Origin: Pseudorasbora parva
Taxonomy: Eukaryota > Chordata > Actinopteri > Cypriniformes > Gobionidae
DNA length: 64,000 bases
Direction of reading: 5' to 3'
NCBI RefSeq assembly: GCF_024679245.1
Contig: NC_090191.1
Span: 1,834,768-1,898,767, forward strand
Part shown: positions 62,285-64,000 of the stretch, piece by piece
Position numbering within the stretch: position 1 is the stretch's first letter
Layout: every line of letters begins with the position of its first letter
The notes under the pieces: generated by a model
Seen by the model: the letters and a program-made list of their open reading frames with translations, nothing else
Database searches by the model: none
Told to the model about the DNA's origin: nothing
Program-made: the position numbers and the translations under genes

Positions 62285-62320
62285 GTTATTCCCTCTGTGT
62301 TCTCCAGCTTCATTATTCGC
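62285..62320 (+). pseudogene. relic of a fourth terf2 exon 7 copy
   Basis: TCCCTCTGTGTTCTCCAG followed by CTTCATTATTCGC (62308-62320) repeats the acceptor and first 13 bases of copy 2, then stops at a TTAGGGCTGCACGATTAATCG end typical of hAT MITEs. Confidence 0.75.
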
Positions 62321-64000
62321 TGTTAGGGCTGCACGATTAATCGAAATCTAACCGCAATCGCGATCTGGCGTGTGTGCGATTATGAAAGCTCAAAGGCTGC
62401 GATTTTAATGAAATAAATAAATGCCCAGTGTGTTAGCGAAGAGCGGCTCTGTGATAAACGCTGCTCCGTCTGAAAGACTGCGAGTTTGAGTCGCTTATAA
62501 CGTGCGTTTGAAGAAGCAACACGAGTCAAACATCTTCACAAACTAGTGAAGCGCTCATAAACCTGTTCAACAAAAGACAACATTTAATAACATGTTTACC
62601 TCACTTCATATCGTCAGGCGAGTGTGTGTGAGCTGATGTGGCTTCTCATCAGAGTGAGGCAGACGATGCGTTATTTTATAGCAGCCTATCTCAATCAGCA
62701 CTGCATTATAATACACTTTATTATTATGAAAATACCCTTGACGGCTTGAAGAACTCAAATACTCCATATTTTGCTGCAGTCGTGTTTATTGTCGTCATGT
62801 TTAATCAAAGCATCTCTATCTTCTGTTTACAGCGCTAGCTTCACATCAGGGGTTTCCTGAAAACTAACGTCATTACTTCTCTGAGGCGAATGTGGCGCTT
62901 TCCGCTCGAGGGCGCCCTCTGGCTTTCAGTATGAATTAAAAACTTTTGGGTATTCAATTATAAGAATATAATACTTAATACATTTTAAAACTTCATAAAC
63001 ATTTTTTTCTTCAATGAAGAGTTTTTTTCCTCCACAGTGGATGCACAAGAGGTTCTTCTTTCATATTAAAGACAGACTTTAAGAAATTGATATCACAGAT
63101 AAACAACACACACACATACACACATATATATATAAGTGCACTATATTAGTGTCATCGATGACATCGACTACGGAAATACGTCGACGTTCGTGAAATGCGT
63201 CGGCACGTCGTGTCACACATTCATTCATGGAGAAAGTTCCCCATTCTATCACAAAAACCTAGACCACAAATATCAAGAGTATGGGAATACTTTAAACAGA
63301 GGCCAGACAGTGTTTCCCCGCCACATAATCAATACCGGCCGCCACATATTGATTCGTCATTCATTCATTTTTACGCTATTTAAAAGACGCACGCATATTC
63401 GTTTAGCTGCATTTCCTTAAGTTCTCTCTCCGCCCTTTTGCGCGTCTCTTACTCACTCACACACACACATGCTCGTTGCATTCGACCGTAAAACAACTTT
63501 TATTGCATTTTGGCGCATTTAGTGTGACAGCTTTTAAAGCCAGAGCAGTTGAATAACAGAGTTGCGACACGCCTTCATCACGCGGCAGCGCGCGGTCACG
63601 GCGCTTATTATAATTCTAAACAAACCAGCGCGGTGTCAATATTACAGACCAGTGTTTCCCAACCGGGATCCCGAGCAAAAGGTGCCGGGACGCACTTACA
63701 CCGCGGGTCATCTCACACCTGATGACGAATCTGTAATATGGGTTGTCACTTGAAAATAATGCTGATATAATGTGATGCTGATAAAATAATGTTTCTGTCG
63801 ATGGATACACGTGCTGACTCCTCAGGTATACACTACAACAACAGCGATAATAAAAGAAAAACGTGGGCAAAACGGTCTCTCTTTGTAAACTTTATAAAAC
63901 GCATGTGAGTGCTGCCGTATGTCCGAATATGAGCAGTCATTTTCACCGTCATCACCCCCGTGTAGCCAGGAGACGCGAATGAGAAGATCTGTCTCTTTCA
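62321..64000. repeat. transposon-rich interval to the window end
   Basis: Begins with a hAT-like end (TTAGGGCTGCACGATTAATC). No matching right end is found in the window. Near 63195-63380 a frame reading ISRVWEYFKQRPD resembles the start of a hAT BED domain but is short. No terf2 Myb exon or other gene is recognised here. Confidence 0.45.

Overview
The window is genomic DNA of a teleost fish, most likely a cyprinid (zebrafish or carp group). The evidence is spliced vertebrate genes with (TG)n-rich introns, fish-type C2H2 zinc-finger genes whose first exon begins [10 protein letters not shown], very many DNA transposons and MITEs with clear target-site duplications, and several dispersed repeats I recognise as common in cyprinids. 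There is no sign of prokaryotic DNA. All calls come from reading the sequence; no database search was run.

Layout. 1-5.1 kb: a Gmr1-like Ty3 LTR retrotransposon (1071-5122) with integrase upstream of reverse transcriptase, decayed and missing most of gag. 5.4-10.0 kb, minus strand: a broken G2E3-like HECT-domain gene containing a 2.4-kb coding minisatellite of 63-bp units. 10.3-19.1 kb: a second, apparently intact Ty3 retrotransposon with 1198-bp LTRs in which I saw no differences, a PNMA-like Gag and a Gag-Pol -1 frameshift signal; it sits antisense to the HECT gene. 19.5-28.2 kb: a transposon-dense stretch with a Harbinger-like MITE, a large nested foldback, a complete DD35E Tc1 element with one nonsense codon, and two minus-strand C2H2 zinc-finger genes.

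31.3-40.6 kb, plus strand: ikbip, with two alternative 3' terminal exons and large minisatellites in its introns. 44.0-50.3 kb, minus strand: ckap4 (two coding exons), convergent with ikbip. 51.4 kb to beyond about 61.8 kb, plus strand: the telomere protein gene terf2 (zebrafish terfa), divergent from ckap4 across about 1 kb. It has six exons through the TRFH domain, a repeat-expanded linker and a RAP1-binding motif, then an 87-bp exon present three times in tandem plus a fourth relic cut by a hAT-like element. Its Myb/telobox exon is not in the window.

Functional picture. ikbip and ckap4 both encode single-pass ER membrane proteins with lumenal coiled coils and may be related. terf2 encodes a shelterin subunit. 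Everything else is mobile DNA, repeats and their remnants. The most notable observations are the tandem exon copies and RAP1-motif repeats in terf2, the intact retrotransposon with a heptamer plus pseudoknot recoding site and PNMA-like Gag, the integrase-first element, and the frequent (TG)n tracts directly at splice sites.
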